From JAHDCC01 sp964551835 (GTDB lineage Bacteria > Actinomycetota > Acidimicrobiia > Acidimicrobiales > SZUA-35): 34,626 bases of DNA. The translations under genes were made by a program, and so were the position numbers. Positions 1 to 8,168 of the stretch are shown here, one piece after another; positions within the stretch are counted from its first letter, which is position 1, and the number at the start of each line of letters is the position of its first letter. The stretch spans positions 1 through 34,626 of the forward strand of contig CAZKEM010000031.1 of the NCBI GenBank assembly GCA_964551835.1, in the 5' to 3' direction. The notes beneath the pieces were generated by a model that made no database searches, had not been told where the DNA came from, and saw only the letters and a list, made by a program, of their open reading frames with translations.

Positions 1-104
1 TCATTAATGTCGTCTTCGAGCTCGGCCGCCGATGGCACTGAGAACGAGGTCACAGCCGTGATAAACACGACCAGACATGTGAACAACTTTCGAGACGTCA
101 CCAT
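1..104 (-). CDS. Exported protein, N-terminal fragment (cut by window edge)
   Basis: Only the first 34 codons are visible, starting at the ATG whose complement lies at 102-104. They encode a short basic N-region (MVTSRK), a hydrophobic stretch ending near SVPSAA, and then an acidic start to the mature chain (ELEDDIN). This is a classical Sec signal peptide with a likely cleavage after SAA or nearby. The arrangement closely resembles the start of the next gene (232-1461), whose mature part begins ADLAEDIEELE, so the two may be tandem paralogues with coiled-coil N-termini. Both lie on the minus strand with 127 bases between them. The function cannot be assigned from this fragment. Confidence 0.6.
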   Translation of the reverse strand, partial: MVTSRKLFTCLVVFITAVTSFSVPSAAELEDDIN

Positions 105-231
105 TTTTGGCAATAACAACATAGACCCGCCTGTCAATGTAGTAGATATATTTGCCTGCATTGAATTTCAGTGTTGCTGAATTTCACGCTACAACATTCT
201 ATCGGAAATCGATGGTCGCGACGACGGATCA

Positions 232-1461
232 CTATTTGCCATTAATCGACCAGTGCCATGGCTCGCTCGGGAGATTCTTCAGTCCATATCTACTAGCATT
301 GGCCTGCAGCCACTTGAAGGCTGCGCTATTACGACTCTTGATTGTGGAGCCTCCGCTCGTAATGTCAATGGCTAAGCCTCGTTCGTGGTTCGAACGACCC
401 GGACGAGCTGTCGGAGGCCGACATTGTGAGGATGGCTTCTCATAGATGGCGTAGTTGCTATTTCCGCCACAGTTCTGAATACGGAGTTCAATTTGTCGTT
501 GGCCGCTTCGGTAGCCCCACCCGCCAAGTTTTAGCCCCGCCGCTGCTGAATCATCGAACATCGCCTGAACGTTTGGTGCGATGCTGGAATCTACCTCGAT
601 AGTGGCCCCCGCATGGTTCGTGACCTTGACAATTTCGCCTGACGGAGGACCGGGAACGGCTGGAGCGGGACCGGAGCTTGACGGCGCCTGGTTTCGGTTC
701 GCTATACCGGTCTGTTCGGCTACTGGGTTGTTCTTTTCCCGGATGCTGTCCGCCAAGGCCTGGTCTTGGTCATCGAGAACAGCTGCTTCTGAGAGTTCCG
801 CTTCTAAGCGTTCTTCTGCTTCCTGGGCGACTTTGGCTTGTGCGTCTCGTGCTTCTGTCAGCTTTTGTTGTTCTTCGTCGAGCGTCACCTTCAACGCGGC
901 GAGTTCGGTAGCGGCCTGCTCTCCGTCGACAACGGCTGATTCCAAATCAGCCTTGCTTTGTCTCAGCTCTTCAGCTGCTTCGAGCTCGCTTCTCGTCGCT
1001 GTCTTTGAAAGGTACTCCTTCGCAATAGCATCGCTTGAGTCTTCGCCATCGATGCCAGGAATTTCGACCTTCAAGTTTTGGTTCTTGAAGCCACCTATAG
1101 CCAGTTCCGCTAACTCAACTTCGAGTTCGGCGATGCTGGCTTCTATCTCGATGGCCTCTTGTTTAGCGGCTATACCCCGCTGTTCAGTCTGTGCGCTGAG
1201 GCTCACAGCGGTATCTATTTTCGCCTGCTGTGTGTTGACCTGTTCGTTCAGGACCCTCAACGTTTCAGTCAGTTCGGCAGCTTCAGCATTGGCGATGTCG
1301 ACCGACTTCGCCTGCTCGGACTTTTCTTGCCGGACCTGTTCTTGTTCTTTCTCGAGCTCTTCAATATCTTCAGCTAGGTCTGCTCCCGATGGGAGACTGA
1401 AGGTCATAAACGCGAACATCAACATTACCACGGTGAGAATCCGCAGAGATTTTGAATTCAT
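232..1461 (-). CDS. Exported coiled-coil M15 (VanY-like) D-Ala-D-Ala carboxypeptidase
   Basis: This 409-residue protein is predicted to trim peptidoglycan stem peptides outside the cell. It has a Sec signal peptide (about residues 1-27), then a long charged, Glu/Ala/Gln-rich coiled coil (about 30-245), a Pro/Ser linker (about 255-275), and a C-terminal M15B domain (about 280-409). The zinc and catalytic residues of the VanY family are visible: H359 and D366 in the SNHERGLAID motif, then E400 and H403 in EPWHW. A GGAG-containing ribosome site precedes the ATG at 1461. The coiled coil before a hydrolase resembles the layout of EnvC/RipC-type proteins, where the coil regulates or positions the enzyme; that parallel is inference. 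A 312-residue reading frame on the opposite strand is a compositional shadow. Confidence 0.88.
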   Translation of the reverse strand: MNSKSLRILTVVMLMFAFMTFSLPSGADLAEDIEELEKEQEQVRQEKSEQAKSVDIANAEAAELTETLRVLNEQVNTQQAKIDTAVSLSAQTEQRGIAAKQEAIEIEASIAELEVELAELAIGGFKNQNLKVEIPGIDGEDSSDAIAKEYLSKTATRSELEAAEELRQSKADLESAVVDGEQAATELAALKVTLDEEQQKLTEARDAQAKVAQEAEERLEAELSEAAVLDDQDQALADSIREKNNPVAEQTGIANRNQAPSSSGPAPAVPGPPSGEIVKVTNHAGATIEVDSSIAPNVQAMFDDSAAAGLKLGGWGYRSGQRQIELRIQNCGGNSNYAIYEKPSSQCRPPTARPGRSNHERGLAIDITSGGSTIKSRNSAAFKWLQANASRYGLKNLPSEPWHWSINGK

Positions 1462-1685
1462 CCGTCACCAACTCCAAACAACGCCGACCATCATCGTAAC
1501 GTTCAATATGACAGAATAACGACGCTATATCCTGGTTTTGGGTCTAGGTGCCTACTGACCTGGGGTTTGATGCCCGGAGATCTTTAGTTAAGTTACGAAA
1601 AATGATCTAAATGGCCTAGTTGGTCACATTTGCACTTCTGCTACGCGTCCAATATTTCGTTTAGTTCGATATTGGTAATAGTTGC

Positions 1686-3401
1686 TTAACTGCGAAAGCG
1701 GTTTGTGATCGGAACCCGGCGGTCTCGACCGAATGCTTTGCGCGTAATCCGAATACCGGGAGGGCTCTGGCGACGCTTATATTCGGCCCGGTCAACCATC
1801 CGAACAATACGTTCAACGACCTCTGGGTCGTGCCCCGCTGCAATCAACTCGCCCGCGGTCAGGTCGTCTTCGACATATCCAGCAAGAATTGGGTCGAGTT
1901 CGTCGTACGACGGCAAGCTTTGGTCGTCACGTTGATCGGGGCGGAGTTCGGCCGAAGGTGGCTTGGTGATAACGTTTTCGGGAATCCATGGGCCGGCAGC
2001 TTTTGTGTTTCGCCATTGGCACAACTCGTAGACCAAGGTTTTTGGAACATCCTTAATCACGGCAAAACCGCCAGCCGTGTCGCCATAAAGGGTCGAGTAG
2101 CCGACCGCCATCTCAGATTTGTTGCCGGTGGTTAGTATCATCCAGCCGAGCTTGTTCGATAAGGCCATCATGGTGACGCCTCGAATACGTGACTGGAGGT
2201 TTTCTTCGGTGACATCTTCGTCGAGACCATCGAAACTCGGTTTGAGCATCGTTAAAAGAGCGTCGTGGGCTGGCTCGATACCTATGGTGCGATACTCTAC
2301 CTTCAGATTGGTGCACAACTCGACCGCATCACTAACTGAGTGGTCTGACGAGAATCTCGACGGCATGAGAACGGCGTTAACGTTCTCAGCGCCCAGGGCG
2401 TCCACGGCCAACGCTACGACGATTGTCGAGTCGACGCCGCCTGACAGGGCAATGCCCACCGACGAGAAGCCATTCTTCACAACGTAGTCCCGAGTTCCGA
2501 GAACTAAGGCCCGCCATACTTCTTCGGTGTTCCCAAGCGGTTCGGCTGCGGCCGCCGTCTCTGGTGGGGTTGATACTTCCCGATCACTCGACAAGATCTT
2601 TATGGGGAGAGGCTCGTAGGGAGTGACCTGGCCACGTGGGTCGAGTCGACGCTTTCTGTAGACAGGGCTAACGTCGATATCGGTTACTAAGAGCTCTTCG
2701 TCAAAGTTCACGGCTCGTGTCGTTATGTGGCCTTCAGGGTCGACGACAACCGAGCCGCCGTCAAACACGAGTTCATCTTGGCCGCCAACCTGGTTTACAT
2801 AGACGAGCCAGGCCGAATTGTCGGCTGCTCGAGTGGCGAGCATCGCTTCGCGGTCGGCTTGTTTGCCTCGCCGGTATGGGCTGCCGTTCAGGTTTAGAAT
2901 AATCTCGGCCCCACCTTCTGACAGGGTCGCCATAGGGCCATCTGGGCTCCAAACATCTTCACAGATAGTTATGCCAAGTTTGACGCCGTGAAGTTCGACT
3001 AGAGACAACGGTTCGTTCCCGGTAGAAAAGTAACGTTTCTCATCGAACACCGAATAGTTAGGAAGGAGCCGCTTTCGGTAGGTCAGCTCTACGTTGCCTT
3101 GGTAACAAAACGCGGCTGCGTTATAAAGGTCTCGGTCGCGGTCGACGAAACCTACCACCACGGCACAGCTCTGAGCCCGGGCGGCAACCTCTGCCAATGC
3201 ATCCAAGTTGTCCTGAACAAACGCTGGTTTGAGTACTAAGTCCTCGGCCGGATAGCCAGTAATGGATAACTCGGGAAACACAGCTACGTCTGCGCCTGCT
3301 TTTTCCGCATCATCAACAACGCTGAAGATCTGTTTGACGTTTCCGTTCAAATCGCCGACCGTTGGGTTGGTTTGGCAGAGCGCTACTCGTAAACGTCGCA
3401 T
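1686..3401 (-). CDS. nadE: Glutamine-dependent NAD+ synthetase
   Basis: This 571-residue enzyme makes NAD+ from nicotinic acid adenine dinucleotide, ATP and glutamine in the cytoplasm. The N-terminal nitrilase-type glutaminase domain (about 1-260) shows the catalytic triad E44 (FPELSITGYP), K110 (RKRLLPNY) and C147 (ICEDVW). The C-terminal synthetase domain (about 290-571) has the ATP-pyrophosphatase P-loop SGGVDS at 320-325 and the family segment TTGNKSEMAVGY. Both halves look intact, and the length fits the bacterial glutamine-dependent type. It is the last gene of a minus-strand run glnII-Nudix-nadE, 37 bases after the Nudix gene, so its amide donor, glutamine, is made by the first gene of the run. 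The start is ATG at 3401 with no strong Shine-Dalgarno. Confidence 0.95.
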   Translation of the reverse strand: MRRLRVALCQTNPTVGDLNGNVKQIFSVVDDAEKAGADVAVFPELSITGYPAEDLVLKPAFVQDNLDALAEVAARAQSCAVVVGFVDRDRDLYNAAAFCYQGNVELTYRKRLLPNYSVFDEKRYFSTGNEPLSLVELHGVKLGITICEDVWSPDGPMATLSEGGAEIILNLNGSPYRRGKQADREAMLATRAADNSAWLVYVNQVGGQDELVFDGGSVVVDPEGHITTRAVNFDEELLVTDIDVSPVYRKRRLDPRGQVTPYEPLPIKILSSDREVSTPPETAAAAEPLGNTEEVWRALVLGTRDYVVKNGFSSVGIALSGGVDSTIVVALAVDALGAENVNAVLMPSRFSSDHSVSDAVELCTNLKVEYRTIGIEPAHDALLTMLKPSFDGLDEDVTEENLQSRIRGVTMMALSNKLGWMILTTGNKSEMAVGYSTLYGDTAGGFAVIKDVPKTLVYELCQWRNTKAAGPWIPENVITKPPSAELRPDQRDDQSLPSYDELDPILAGYVEDDLTAGELIAAGHDPEVVERIVRMVDRAEYKRRQSPPGIRITRKAFGRDRRVPITNRFRS

Positions 3402-3438
3402 AGGTACAGTGTAGAAGCTGATTGGGTTGGGGGCAGAT

Positions 3439-3936
3439 TCAAGAAGTCAACAGTTCACACAGACGGTCGACGAAAGGTGCTTGGGCTTCCAATAGTTTGC
3501 GACCCGCTACACCCCAATGGAACCAACCGACTTGGTCAACTTCGGGAAAGGTCTGTGTTTTGCCTGACCGGGGAGGCCACTCGATCTCAAAGGTATTACT
3601 CGTCGCCGTCTGCGGGTTGAAGTCGGAACCGGAGGGCATTTCAAATGCCCAAGCATGGACCCGTTTGCTCGACGAACGCATCTTGATCTCACCGAGCGGA
3701 AGGAAGTCGATGGCGGTCGACGGTTCATAGCCTGTTTCTTCGCTGAACTCTCGAATAGCGGCTGGTAGTAGATCTTCATCTGCTTCGCAAAGACCCTTCG
3801 GGACGGTCCAGGCTCCGTCGTCTTTGTTCGCCCAGTACGGGCCCCCGGGGTGGGCGAGCAAAACTTCTAGCCCGATAAGCGAAGACCGCTGCTCCGAGTT
3901 GAAGCGAAAGGCTAACAACCCGGCAGCAACGGCCAT
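3439..3936 (-). CDS. Nudix hydrolase
   Basis: This is a 165-residue protein with a complete Nudix box: G48, E54, R62, E63, E66, E67 and G69 match GX5EX7REX2EEXG exactly. The fold starts directly at the N-terminus (MAVAAGLLAF), followed by a GPYWANKDDGAWTVPKG segment typical of the group annotated as NTP or predicted diphosphohydrolases. The substrate cannot be read from sequence. A nucleotide or dinucleotide would suit its position between glnII (31 bases upstream) and nadE (37 bases downstream), and a role in cleaning up NAD-pathway intermediates is inference only. Confidence 0.9.
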   Translation of the reverse strand: MAVAAGLLAFRFNSEQRSSLIGLEVLLAHPGGPYWANKDDGAWTVPKGLCEADEDLLPAAIREFSEETGYEPSTAIDFLPLGEIKMRSSSKRVHAWAFEMPSGSDFNPQTATSNTFEIEWPPRSGKTQTFPEVDQVGWFHWGVAGRKLLEAQAPFVDRLCELLTS

Positions 3937-3967
3937 CGTTACAACTATCTACTGGACTACGAAGTCA

Positions 3968-4981
3968 CTAAGCGAGAGCTGAACAACAGGTGTTGGTCAG
4001 CAACGTGGCAACCACGTATGGGTCGGCATTGGCGTTCGGGCGACGATCCTCGATGTAGCCCTTTTGGTCTTGAGCGACTTGCCATGGGATACGGATAGAA
4101 GCGCCACGGTCAGAAACCCCGTAGCTGAACTTGTCGAAACGTTGGGTCTCGTGATCGCCGGTCAAGCGGTCTTCGATCCCGACACCGTACCCAGCAAGGT
4201 GCTCCTCGACTTTGCCTTCAGCGCCCATCGACTCAGCGGCGGTGACGATTGGGTCGTAACTTTCGCGCATTGCCTTGGTTGAGAAATTGGTGTGCATTCC
4301 AGCACCGTTCCAGTCGCCCTTCATAGGCTTTGCTTCGATAGAGATTTCGACGTGGTGCTTTTCAGCGACACGGAACAGAAGGTAGCGAGCCATCCAAAGG
4401 TGGTCACCGACCTCAACCGTGTTAGCGGGCCCGATCTGGAATTCCCACTGACCGGGCATAACCTCAGCGTTGGTTCCAGAAATTTTCAGCCCAGCTTCGA
4501 TGCATAGGGTGGTGTGTTCTTCGACAATGTCACGGCCAGCGATTTTTACGGCACCAACGCCGCAGTAGTACGGGCCTTGTGGTCCAGGGAAACCGCCATC
4601 GGGGAAGCCGAATGGCCAACCTGACTCAGGGTGAAGCATAGTGTATTCCTGCTCAAGCCCGAACCATGGCTCCTGGTCGCCGTACTTTTCGAGAGCGGCT
4701 ACAGCTGCTGCTCGAGTATTGGTTGGGTGTGGAGAAAGGTCGGCGGTAAGCAAGGTCTCGCACAACACCAAAATGTTGTTGCCACCGCGGATCGGATCGT
4801 GGCACTGGAATACTGGTTGGAGAACTACGTCAGAGTTGTCACCGGTTGCTTGATTGGTGCTTGATCCGTCGAATCCCCAGATGCCAGGTGTCTCGCCATC
4901 AGCGAGAATCTTGGTCTTTGACCGTACCTCCGCTGTTGGCTCGGTTCCATCAATCCAAATGTATTCAGCCCTAAATGTCAC
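3968..4981 (-). CDS. glnII: Type II glutamine synthetase
   Basis: This 337-residue enzyme forms glutamine from glutamate, ammonia and ATP. The length and motifs are those of the short eukaryote-like GSII class rather than the approximately 470-residue GlnA class: an N-terminal beta-grasp segment (AEYIWIDGTEP), GFDGSSTNQATGDNSD, the metal-binding GLEQEYTML, the ATP-binding NGAGMHTNFSTKAMR, and the C-terminal ETQRFDKFSYGVSDRGASIRIP. The GTG start at 4981 gives the usual family N-terminus. The ribosome site is weak (AGAAAGCAGAG). GSII enzymes lack the adenylylation loop of GlnA, so control is expected at transcription. The upstream region carries repeats described separately. First gene of the glnII-Nudix-nadE run. 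Confidence 0.95.
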   Translation of the reverse strand: MTFRAEYIWIDGTEPTAEVRSKTKILADGETPGIWGFDGSSTNQATGDNSDVVLQPVFQCHDPIRGGNNILVLCETLLTADLSPHPTNTRAAAVAALEKYGDQEPWFGLEQEYTMLHPESGWPFGFPDGGFPGPQGPYYCGVGAVKIAGRDIVEEHTTLCIEAGLKISGTNAEVMPGQWEFQIGPANTVEVGDHLWMARYLLFRVAEKHHVEISIEAKPMKGDWNGAGMHTNFSTKAMRESYDPIVTAAESMGAEGKVEEHLAGYGVGIEDRLTGDHETQRFDKFSYGVSDRGASIRIPWQVAQDQKGYIEDRRPNANADPYVVATLLTNTCCSALA

Positions 4982-5017
4982 TGTTTCTCTGCTTTCTTAG
5001 TTGAGCTCTATGCTTCC

Positions 5018-5053
5018 GGCAGATCTATGGTTCGCAAGGAACGACAGATCTAT
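5018..5053 (-). promoter_or_regulatory. Pair of AGATCT direct repeats upstream of glnII
   Basis: The minus-strand word ATAGATCTGYC occurs twice, at 5043-5053 and 5018-5028, with starts 25 bases apart and one mismatch. Each copy contains the palindrome AGATCT. The nearer copy ends about 37 bases before the glnII start codon, a position suited to an operator or to pairing elements in the leader RNA. No known regulator is assigned. Confidence 0.35.
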
Positions 5054-5168
5054 CCGCATTCGTGCAATGCTTAAGCCCTACCAGCGGTTCGAAACAGCTG
5101 GCCGGGTGACACCGTCGTCGAACCTAAGGGTAACGTTGTAACGCTCGGTTTCAGATCACGGTTGAGCT

Positions 5169-5187
5169 GTTAACAAGCGGTTAACAA
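5169..5187 (-). promoter_or_regulatory. GTTAACAA repeats, possible GlnR-type operator
   Basis: The plus-strand word GTTAACAA is repeated at 5169-5176 and 5180-5187, exactly 11 bases apart. Two GTAAC words lie nearby at 5130-5134 and 5138-5142. Actinobacterial GlnR sites are built from gTnAC and GaAAC half-sites spaced 11 bases apart in front of glutamine synthetase genes. The periodicity and location fit, but the half-sites match only partly, so this is a tentative call. Confidence 0.25.
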
Positions 5188-5411
5188 AGACTCTCGGTCA
5201 AAACCCACCGTAAAGGGCGACAGGTCGTTTGCACAGAACAGCAGAGTTAGGGGAAAATGCCTGGCGGTGGTAAACGTAAATGAGTCGGAAAGTGCAACCA
5301 TGTGGCCGCCCGAGTCGGGGACCGCCGCCCTGACGGGTTGGTCGCAAGTTGTTGCGGGCTAGGGTTGTTGTTAGTTGTTTGGGTAAAAGGGGGGAATTGG
5401 TCGTCATAGGT

Positions 5412-5897
5412 ATGGCAGGGAACTTCAGTGCCGAGCTCGAGATTATTGTCGGCAACCCTTACGTCTCGGTACCGCCGGAAGTCTTACAGGGTTTGTTCGA
5501 CGAGGTCGGACGCGACACAGGCCCAATTCCAATTAGGGGCACAATAAATGGAAAGCAGTACCAGCAGACACTCGTGAAGTACAGCGGCGCCTGGCGGCTG
5601 TACGTCAACATATCGATGTTGAAAAACTCACCAAAACGCATAGGCGAGACCGTCGAGGTGACAGTTGCGTTCGACCCGAGTGACCGAACTATTGACCCGC
5701 CCCTGAAGTTTGTTGAAGCACTCGCCGGCAACCGTGAAGCCGCTAAGGTATTCCACTCCTTATCGCCATCAAGACAGAAGGAGATCGTGCGTTACATTTC
5801 GACCCTAAAATCGGAGGCGGCTGTCGAGAGAAACGTAGAACGTGCCATCAACTTTCTCCTCGGGAACGGCCGCTTTGTCGGCCGGGATGGACCGTGA
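5412..5897 (+). CDS. DUF1905 / YdeI-OmpD-associated family protein
   Basis: The protein has 161 residues from the ATG at 5412. The N-terminal part (FSAELEI ... GTINGKQYQQTLVKYSGAWRLYVNISMLKNSPKRIGETVEVTV) is the small beta-barrel DUF1905. The C-terminal part (SLSPSRQKEIVRYISTLKSEAAVERNVERAINFLL) is the helical YdeI/OmpD-associated tail. The family is widespread and poorly understood; E. coli YdeI has been linked to resistance to polymyxin-like peptides. A G-rich run at about 5387-5394 is the only ribosome-site candidate and sits a little far (17 bases) from this ATG. An in-frame TTG at 5349 would add 21 residues that do not look like the family. Confidence 0.8.
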   Translation: MAGNFSAELEIIVGNPYVSVPPEVLQGLFDEVGRDTGPIPIRGTINGKQYQQTLVKYSGAWRLYVNISMLKNSPKRIGETVEVTVAFDPSDRTIDPPLKFVEALAGNREAAKVFHSLSPSRQKEIVRYISTLKSEAAVERNVERAINFLLGNGRFVGRDGP

Positions 5898-6041
5898 CGA
5901 AACCTGAACGATACAGGCTTTTAGACGAATGAAACAGGAGCTGAATGAGCCTGTAGGTAACGACGTCGGCTAGATTGGAGTTGATATGGGGCCACGAAAC
6001 CAACTTCGAACAAAGCGTTGAACCTTCTACCAAAACCGGTG

Positions 6042-6821
6042 ATGGACCTGGCAGGTAAGACTGTTCTCAAAGCGGTCGACCAAGCAGTCATCCATCGCTG
6101 GGATCGAGCTGTTCGCTTGGCGGCCAACCAGCCCGGTATCACCCCTGACGAAAAGGTGCGGTCAATCGGGCGTTCTTTCCGCCGAGAGCTAGCCGGCCTT
6201 GGTGCGGCGACTGGAGCTGTAGCGGCCACCCCCGGCATCGGAACCGCAGCCGCAGCGGGAGTTGTGGTCGCTGACATCAGTTGGTTCTCGATGAGGACCG
6301 CTGATCTGATTATGGCGATTGGTGCAGCCTACGGTCACACCGAGTCGACCGTCGAACAACGTCGGGCTTGGGTGTTGTCTGTCTTGGCCTTCGGCGAAGA
6401 TGCCGCATCCGAATTTGCGTCGTTGCTTTCCGAGTTGGAATCTTCGGTAACAGATGGTGGCGGCCGAATCGGAAGCCGCCTAATGAGCCTCGCTGGTACC
6501 GACGCCGCGACCGTCGACGCATTACGACGCCTCAACACAAGCTTGGCTGGTCGGGTGGCAGCCAAGTACGGATCACGTCGAGGAATACAGTCGGTTGGTA
6601 AGTTTTTGCCGTTCGGCGTCGGCGCAGTTATTGGCGGGTCAGCCAATTACGGCTTGGTTCGGGCGACGTCAAAACAAGCAGTCAAATTCTTCAAATCGTA
6701 CGCGTCGCAGGCTCCGACAACTCCGAACAGTCGACTGATCTCTCCACCACCCCGCAGCGAGCTTGCTGCGGGTAAGCGAGATGTCCCGCCAATGCCGGGA
6801 CCGGAACACCGAATAGAGTAA
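6042..6821 (+). CDS. EcsC-like family protein
   Basis: About 259 residues from ATG 6042; an in-frame TTG at 6018 would give 267, and no clear ribosome site decides between them. The central segment has a glycine/alanine-rich, membrane-tending helix (AGLGAATGAVAATPGIGTAAAAGVVVADISWF), then helical segments and a second glycine-rich stretch (KFLPFGVGAVIGGSANYGLVRATSKQAVKFF). This matches the EcsC family (named after the Bacillus Ecs locus), whose biochemical role is unknown. The C-terminal 45 residues are proline-rich and probably disordered. It follows the DUF1905 gene by about 145 bases on the same strand and converges on serS. Confidence 0.7.
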   Translation: MDLAGKTVLKAVDQAVIHRWDRAVRLAANQPGITPDEKVRSIGRSFRRELAGLGAATGAVAATPGIGTAAAAGVVVADISWFSMRTADLIMAIGAAYGHTESTVEQRRAWVLSVLAFGEDAASEFASLLSELESSVTDGGGRIGSRLMSLAGTDAATVDALRRLNTSLAGRVAAKYGSRRGIQSVGKFLPFGVGAVIGGSANYGLVRATSKQAVKFFKSYASQAPTTPNSRLISPPPRSELAAGKRDVPPMPGPEHRIE

Positions 6822-6848
6822 CGACCCTTGGCAACGTCGAGAGTCTAA

Positions 6849-8102
6849 TTAGACGACAGCAGATAGTACCTCGAGCCCGCAGAATGGGCGCAGAACCTCA
6901 GGCACAACAACGGTGCCGTCTTCTCGTTGGTGGTTCTCGAAAATTGTAAGCATCGTGCGGCCGATCGCGCAGGCGGTCCCGTTTAACGTGTGAGCTAGTT
7001 CGGTGCCGTCGTCGCCAACCACGCGGGTCGACATTCGCCGGGCTGAATAGTCGGTGTAGTTAGAGCACGAGGTCAGTTCGCGGTAGCGCTGCTCCGAAGG
7101 TAGCCACGCTTCGATGTCGTACTTCTTTGCTGCCGCAGCGCCAAGATCGCCGCTGGCTACTGTTATTAGTTGATAGGGGAGTTCGAGGCCACCCATGATC
7201 TCTTCTTGGAGTTGGCGAATCAGTTCGAGCTCTTCCCATGACTTGTCAGCCGTGGTGTATGAGAAAAGTTCGACTTTGTCGAACTGGTGAACCCGAAACA
7301 GCCCGGAAGTGTCTTTGCCATATGTGCCGGCTTCTCGACGGAAACAGCTTGAATAACCGGCGTAGCGAAGCGGTAGTTCGTTCTCGTCGATTCGTTCTTG
7401 TCGGTGTAGACCAGCAAGTCCGACTTCGGCCGTTCCTGTAAGGAAAAGTTCGTCTTGTTCGAGTTCGTAGACCTGGTTACGGTCGGTCGGGAAAAATCCA
7501 GCCAGTTCCATCATGTCTTCTCGTACCAGGACAGGCGGGATGACTGGAATGAACCCGTGGGTTGTCGCTTTGCTGATCGTCCACTGGACGAGCGCAAACT
7601 GTAGGCGTACTGCGTCGCCTTTTACATACGCGAACCGGCTGCCCGACATTCGAACCGCCCGCTCGGTGTCAACAATGCCCAGATGTTCCCCGAGCTCACT
7701 GTGAGAAAACTTGGGCGCTTTTGGTTTGTCGCCAACGGTCTTTTCAACGCGAAAGTCCTCCTCGCCGCCGTTGGGAACAGACTCGTGCGCAGGGTTTGGA
7801 ACTGCGAGGCTGAGTGTGGCGACACTTTCGGTGGCTGCTATCAAATCCGTTTCTGCCTGAGTCAGTTGTTTCTTCAGCCCAGAGGCCGTTTGTATTTTGT
7901 CGGCTCGTTGATCCGGGTCGGCCTGTCCGATTTCCTTCGAAGCCTTGTTGGCGTCGGCTCGAAGTGATTCAGTAGCTTGCATCAAGTCGAGGCGTGTCGA
8001 CTCGGCCGCCAGTAACGCATCGATTTGGTCGGAGGTTGCGCCTTTGCGTTCGGCGCCTTGTCGGTAGTCGGCATCTCGGGCTAGCCGGCGTAAATCAATC
8101 AT
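6849..8102 (-). CDS. serS: Seryl-tRNA synthetase
   Basis: This 417-residue class II synthetase charges tRNA-Ser. An N-terminal antiparallel coiled-coil arm (about 1-110) that grips the tRNA is followed by the catalytic core with motif 2 (SSCFRREAGTYGKDTSGLFRVHQF) and motif 3 (NGTACAIGRTMLTIFENHQ), plus the HGFIPVIPPVLV and FLTGTAEV segments. The start is the ATG at 8102, giving the standard MIDLRRL N-terminus; an in-frame TTG three codons upstream is less likely. It is intact and of the usual length. It lies 66 bases downstream of the xanthine-dehydrogenase-like gene on the same strand, and no strong ribosome site is visible. Confidence 0.97.
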   Translation of the reverse strand: MIDLRRLARDADYRQGAERKGATSDQIDALLAAESTRLDLMQATESLRADANKASKEIGQADPDQRADKIQTASGLKKQLTQAETDLIAATESVATLSLAVPNPAHESVPNGGEEDFRVEKTVGDKPKAPKFSHSELGEHLGIVDTERAVRMSGSRFAYVKGDAVRLQFALVQWTISKATTHGFIPVIPPVLVREDMMELAGFFPTDRNQVYELEQDELFLTGTAEVGLAGLHRQERIDENELPLRYAGYSSCFRREAGTYGKDTSGLFRVHQFDKVELFSYTTADKSWEELELIRQLQEEIMGGLELPYQLITVASGDLGAAAAKKYDIEAWLPSEQRYRELTSCSNYTDYSARRMSTRVVGDDGTELAHTLNGTACAIGRTMLTIFENHQREDGTVVVPEVLRPFCGLEVLSAVV

Positions 8103-8168
8103 GGGATTCAACGCTACTGCAGATCGCCAAGTTCTGTTGGCGATTACTTCCGCTTGACATGTTTCTTG

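Larger units (their letters stand above)
4982..5411. other. Long intergenic region between divergent glnII and DUF1905 genes
   Basis: No gene is convincing here. The glnII side holds two 11-base direct repeats with AGATCT cores and two GTTAACAA repeats (separate entries). The plus-strand side (about 5198-5411) is GC-rich, with pairs able to fold: GGCGGT near 5263 with ACCGCC near 5318, the palindromic CCCGAGTCGGG, and CGCAA-GTTG-TTGCG near 5344, followed by a G/T-rich run (GGGTTGTTGTTAGTTG). It may be a structured 5' leader or a strong promoter region, but it matches no riboswitch class I can recognise. Confidence 0.5.

Noticed and set aside
581..1519. 312-residue plus-strand reading frame
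   Set aside because: It lies opposite the M15 peptidase gene, is Ser/Ala-rich without any domain, and reflects codon composition of the real gene.
1649..1675. CCAATAT/ATATTGG inverted repeat as terminator of nadE
   Set aside because: The 7-base AT-rich arms with a 13-base loop and no T-run are too weak to call.
4990..5060. Glutamine riboswitch before glnII
   Set aside because: CGTTC and CCGGAAG words recall the glnA RNA motif, but the closing GAACG and the GGAAGTAGG core are absent or misplaced, so the fold cannot be completed.
5255..5340. Cobalamin riboswitch or SRP/RNase P RNA
   Set aside because: GAGTCGG and GGGGACCGCC resemble fragments of B12-box or RNase P words, but the other obligatory elements are missing.
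5198..5455. 85-residue minus-strand reading frame upstream of glnII
   Set aside because: It overlaps the real plus-strand gene, has no ribosome site and no recognisable protein pattern.
6842..6853. Palindrome GTCTAATTAGAC as a terminator between EcsC-like gene and serS
   Set aside because: It overlaps the serS stop and lacks a loop and a T-run, so it is not a convincing terminator.
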